A stretch of 64,000 bases of DNA from Gonocerus acuteangulatus (taxonomy: Eukaryota > Arthropoda > Insecta > Hemiptera > Coreidae). The notes under the pieces were generated by a model, which did no database searches, was not told the DNA's origin, and was given only the letters and a program-made list of their open reading frames with translations. The number at the start of each line of letters is the position of its first letter. Positions within the stretch are counted from its first letter, which is position 1. The stretch is taken from the NCBI GenBank assembly GCA_946811695.1, contig OX328123.1:123550747-123614746 (forward strand), written 5' to 3'. Shown piece by piece: positions 59,275 through 64,000 of the stretch. The translations under genes and the position numbers were made by a program.

Positions 59275-59470
59275 CATTCTACCAAACTAGAAACCTTTAA
59301 ATCCCGACTCTTCCACCACTTTTTATCCCTGCAAGATTTACCCAATCCCTAATTCACATAAAAGCTGTATTATTTATAATTTTATATATTAAATTGTTAA
59401 CTATTCTGTACACTGAAAATGATTCCTATAGGACGTGTTTCCCGGAATAAGAATAAAAAATTTCATTTCA
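59275..59470 (+). mobile_element. Probable LINE 3' end fragment
   Basis: A short frame reading STKLETFKSRLFHHFLSL resembles the last residues of CR1/L2-like polyproteins. It is followed by an AT-rich 3' region and an ATTTCATTTCATTT tail. Confidence 0.4.
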
Positions 59471-59832
59471 TTTACAAACTGTTTTGTTTCATTATACAAA
59501 ACACTGGAGATACTTAGGCTATCTTAGGCCTCTCCTAAAGATGTTCTTTATGATATCATACAGAAGATGATGTTTACTCATTTTTTGTTCCTACTAATAG
59601 TATCATATAATAATCATTTATTATGGAAATAAAGAAGGACACATTTTTCATGTTTATAATTATTATTCTAAAATCATATTTAAAATTATTGATATAGTAC
59701 TGATATATTCTAATACCAAAAATTGAGATCAACCTTATGAAAAAAGTATAGATCAACCTTATAGGCGGGATTCCTCCCTATGAAGGGAGGGAGGAACCGC
59801 CCTAAAATTGGAAAAATAAAAGATATTACACA

Positions 59833-59894
59833 CACACAGGCACACGCACGTACACACACACACACGCATACACACGCACACATACACACCTATA

Positions 59895-59946
<52 letters not shown>

Positions 59947-59950
59947 TATA

Positions 59951-60004
<54 letters not shown>
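59833..60004. repeat. (CA)n and two (TA)n microsatellites
   Basis: CA/CG-rich run to about 59888, then TA runs 59896-59954 and 59959-60004 separated by GTGTGTA. Confidence 0.95.
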
Positions 60005-60007
<3 letters not shown>

Positions 60008-61137
60008 GCAATTTATATCGGATTTTTTTGAGTTTCCTCGCAATTATAATGGACGTTAAAATTAAAATAACTAAAACAGTTTAATGAAATTAAAAACCTA
60101 ATTATTATTACCAAACGGTCTCTGCCTTTATTTGTTATTTGTATGAATTGAATTTTTACTTTGGGTAAATATCAACTAATTAAAGGGCAAATTGGCTATG
60201 TAGTAATGTTATAAATAAATAACGTAATAAATAAATAAATTAAAACAATACATATCTATAAAAATGTGGACAAATCCTTCACAACTAATGTTTGAATCTA
60301 TTTGTAGTGCGCATTCAAAGGGTTTCAATGACTGCCGCCGTTGTTAACATCCTCTTGAGTAGCTCATTATACGTAGAACATATATTACAAGAATTACAAC
60401 AAGCTTCGGACGTACGAACAAGACAAGAAGACTGCTCCTAAAATAATCCTCCTACTGGAGTGTCGAGCGGGCACATGAACACAACTTGGATGTTTGTCAA
60501 GAATCTGGGAGCGCTTCCGTCACCGCTCTCATCCTTTATACTCTTCAAGATTAGTCTTTATTTATTAGATTTTTATTTATTGTATTTTTACTTGGCCACT
60601 TTTCTAAATAATAAAAAAATCCTGTCCACAAATAAATTACTCGCTTGTGTGTTTAATACAACAAAATAATGGAGATAGTTAGCCGTTGAGGCGATATATG
60701 TATATTTACATCATACTTCATTATAGTTATTATAAAATCTATCCTTTGACGGACAATTACTGATAACATCTGATGGAGGAACTGCTCATAAATTGGAAGG
60801 TACTTGTGATTTTATTTCTGCTGTGAGATAATAAAAAAGGAGAGAGACCTTCTGAAGGATCACCTCCTCCTGGGGTAGGAAGCTGTAAAGGACCTTTGTT
60901 GACGATAAAAGGGTGATTCCTGTTTACGTCCTGGCTGGGGGTGTTGGCGGCGTCTTTCATCCTTCCGTTTATTGGCCAGTTATGGGAGAGAAATCCCAAA
61001 CATTTTGTTCCGCTCCAAAAATATTTCCTTCCTCAAATCCAGCTCATTTTCAGAACTTGGGTATTTTTCGTTTAATACTCATATCTTTAATTAGTTCCAA
61101 TAATAAAACTATTTTTAAGAACGTAGCATATGATAAA
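60005..61137. other. Unannotated DNA
   Basis: 60830-61060 is less AT-rich, but I recognise no gene. Confidence 0.4.
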
Positions 61138-61310
61138 TTTATTTATTTAAATTTCAACGTCCCTTATTTTTAACTAAAAAACTTAGTTTTTAGGTTGCCA
61201 CCTATTTTTTCTACGGAAAAGCCACCACCCCATAGTGGTAATCGAACCCAGGACCCCTGGTACGGAGTGTTAAGTGCTCTCGCCTTAACACTCACGGCCA
61301 CGGCCCTCAG
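61138..61310 (-). mobile_element. SINE family B
   Basis: The complement has GGCCGTGAGTGTTAAGGCGA, GGTTCGATTACC, GGTGGCAACCTAAAAACTAA and an AAATAAATAAAT tail. Confidence 0.85.
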
Positions 61311-62065
61311 TTGATAAATTAGGCATTACTATTTTAGTGTTCGTGGTACGCAAGAGTGTATTTTGTTTCATGGTTTTATTTTAGTTATATGGCGATTTGA
61401 AGCAATCAGAAAAAAACATAGAATCATTAAAGGTGAAAATCCTACTTCATAAGGAAAGATGGTTTCGTAATAGTCACGTAATGAACTTATAGAAGTGATG
61501 TAATGGGTATCTAATTTTTTTTTTTTTTTTTTTTTTAAATAAACTGTTTATTTTTAGAATAAATTGGAGATGCGTGTATTAATCGAAAAAGAGCTTAATC
61601 AACAAATTATGTGGCAAAAAAAAAAATGAACGTTCCATTTAACAAGTATAAATTCAGGAAAATGTATACATGTCATCATGGGCATTATTAATCGAATTTC
61701 TTAAGACATGAAATTCGCTTTATAATCTGAACATGTACATTGGAAAATTAAATAAGAAGTACCGGAAATATACAGATATTGCAATCATTACACAAAACAT
61801 TAATAGACACATTTGAAAAAAAAAACAAAACAAAAAAAAAGTCCTGCTTAACCAAGAAATGCTGAAATTTCTAACTGCGAAGGTAAATCGAAATGTATGA
61901 CTTATTCTTTCTAGCAGTAAATTTATTAGCCCAAAGAGGGGTTATTTCTGTTAACTTTATTTTATATTCTCTCCTATATTACAAATGTAATGAATATATC
62001 TTAGTTTGCATAAATGCAAAACATTCGTTTATATCCCTTCGCCTGTTTTGAGTACTAACAATACA
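61311..62065. other. AT-rich DNA without recognised features
   Basis: A T run at about 61517-61536; nothing else. Confidence 0.5.
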
Positions 62066-62160
62066 GGAGGCCCGGTGACCGTGAGTGCACCCCGCGCCGA
62101 AGGTGCTATGCTGTTGGATTCCCTCTAGGTGTGATGCTTTTTCTTTCAGAAAAATCGTAG
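62066..62160 (+). mobile_element. SINE family B, 5' fragment
   Basis: GGAGGCCCGGTGACCGTGAG, a shortened stem and a worn box B (GTTGGATTCCC), then GTGATGCTTTTTCTTTC. The core and tail are missing. Confidence 0.65.
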
Positions 62161-62660
62161 AAACCACTCCGAAAAATAGTTTTCATGTAGCTATAAGTAG
62201 CCGTTAGGTATGACATGTGTAAGTTGATATAAATAAAATAATGGCATCATTCGATTCCCCTTTTCTAAGTACACACAAATTATGTATTTATGAGCTTAAT
62301 AAATAAAATCCTTAACTAGTACGATTTGTTAATGCAAAATACTCTGAAAAAACAGTGTTCTATTTTGCAGATTCAGCTAGTTATTTGTAATTGTTCAAAG
62401 ATTTCATTTCCTGCTAGATATATAAATCATCATCAAATTGTAGGCAACTTACATCCTAAATGGTACATGAATGTACATGTAGACATAATACTTGACACTG
62501 CAATGAACAGCTCGTTGCAATAACAATCACCTGTTGATAATGAACACTATGTGCATTAAAATGGCGCTATTATCGCTTCAACGCCTCCTGACACACATAA
62601 AAATAAGGAGAAGAGAACTTAAAAATTCCATTCACAACAATATTCACCGAAAACACATAA

Positions 62661-62720
62661 TGCACACTCGGCACGTTTCGCCCTCATCCGGTTCGACAAC
62701 AATTGTCTCAGCATTTTAAG
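62661..62720 (-). repeat. Possible Penelope-like element signature
   Basis: Complement CCGGATGAGGGCGAAACGTG, a motif typical of Penelope-like element termini and close to a hammerhead core (GAUGA...GAAAC). Confidence 0.35.
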
Positions 62721-63390
62721 AAGGATAGCCTACATTTTGGTTTATTAATAGCTTCTCCAGCTCAAAGATCTGTATTATACACATATCAAATAAATGGGCA
62801 CTTATATTGAAACAAATTATATTTTCATTGTGTAACGAAATAATGAAGTCTATGGTTTCACGATGTAAGGGGTCATTCTCCGGTGATATGCAATGGACAA
62901 ACTAAAGAAAACATTTATAAGAGTAGATTAATTTATATTAGAGTGAAATCCGTGAAAGACCTCAAATTAGCTACCTGCAACTTGGAGCCAACATATACAG
63001 GAAACAAACAGACGTTTTAGACTACTAAACAGACTACTAGATTCTCGCTCCGAAGTATCTTTACAGAACAAGAGACGGATATACACTACAATACTTCAAC
63101 CCGTCTGGATGTAAGGCTTGGAAGTTTGGGATTTGTCAAGCGACCCAAAGTCCTCAGAATTTAATCATTCAATCCAAAATACATTCTATGTTTCTAACTT
63201 AAATATCCATAACGACCTAGAAATTCCCTTTGTCCAAACCCTGTCCCAACCCAGATACCTTAACTTTCACTCGCATCTACCTGGTCTAATCCCATAGTCA
63301 ATAAGTTCAATAATTCTCATCCTCCATTCCAGGTATCCCTTACAACCGCCTCAAGCGCAAATGGCCTAGAGATCTATTAAAAAAAAAGTG

Positions 63391-63474
63391 TAGTTATGCG
63401 AGTGCGTTGAATCACTGTTATAATCAATACAGATACTTCACAAGTAACTGGATGTGCTCTTCGCAAACAGACCC
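63391..63474 (-). mobile_element. GGGTCT-family MITE, terminal fragment
   Basis: The complement starts GGGTCTGTTTGCGAAGAGCA at 63474 and matches 63893-63980 for about 80 bp, then stops inside the element. Confidence 0.8.
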
Positions 63475-63498
63475 AACGAATGATTTTTATAATGCACA

Positions 63499-63734
<236 letters not shown>

Positions 63735-63892
63735 TCTTTATTTACTAATTATATAATACACCAAGCATTTTTTATTTTTTAGGCCAAAACCTATTTGCCA
63801 TGGGCAATTGAACATTGTTTACCTGAAATTTAATCTTTGATTGACATTATTGTTGTAGCTATTAACACTATTTACATTTATTGGGTCTGTTT

Positions 63893-64000
63893 GCGAAGAC
63901 CACATCCAGTTTACTTGTGAAGTATCTGTAGTGATTATAACAGTGATTCAGCGCACGCGCATAACTCATTAGCTCTTCTATTGGCTATTCGTATGGGCAA
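63893..64000 (+). mobile_element. GGGTCT-family MITE, left end (runs off the window)
   Basis: Starts GGGTCTGTTTGCGAAGACCA and continues CAGTGATTCAGCGCACGCGC, as in 421-530. The right end lies beyond the window. Confidence 0.8.

Overview
The window looks like AT-rich insect (or at least arthropod) nuclear DNA. The main evidence is one exon of the conserved insect gene headcase (hdc) on the minus strand at 15999-16642, with a canonical splice donor. The rest has eukaryotic repeat content: tRNA- and 5S-derived SINEs, I/Jockey-like LINE fragments, mariner, hAT-like and Helitron-like elements, and about twenty (TA)n microsatellites. I see no operon structure, rRNA operon, CRISPR array or phage. 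Species cannot be named from this sequence.

Layout. Positions 1-15998 are best read as a very large hdc intron downstream of the first coding exon. It holds a nested pair of MITEs (392-1498), LINE fragments, a hAT-like MITE with an 8-bp duplication (6101-6649), a tandem pair of 5S rRNA-derived SINEs (about 8440-8786), and a long plain AT-rich stretch (12060-15998). 15999-16642 is the hdc exon. 16643-20410 is probably its 5' region, ending in a CpG-rich island (about 20085-20410) that could be the promoter and first non-coding exon.

The remainder (20411-64000) is probably intergenic or upstream DNA packed with mobile elements. Two different LINEs meet head to head near 23.1 kb. A tRNA-Ile-like SINE with a 60-base poly(T) end sits between perfect 14-bp duplications (25668-26068). 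There are Helitron-like elements (28460-28987, 41005-41283, 55631-55750), a 200-N assembly gap inside a LINE, a long-terminal-inverted-repeat mariner-type relic (32770-34648), a mariner with a twice-broken DD34D transposase (35832-37111), and a 1.73-kb near-perfect palindrome (38932-40660). Later come three tandem 350-bp units (45.5-46.4 kb) and three copies of a MITE family whose empty site is also present in the window.

Three themes stand out. (1) SINE families with different heads (tRNA-Ser-like, another tRNA-like, 5S rRNA) share a central block of about 23 bp, and two share a 3' tail. (2) Many (TA)n arrays abut transposon ends. (3) Several insertions can be dated relative to one another by nesting, target-site duplications and an empty site. 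Apart from hdc I found no host gene that I can name; an unrecognised coding-like stretch lies at about 51895-52155 on the minus strand.
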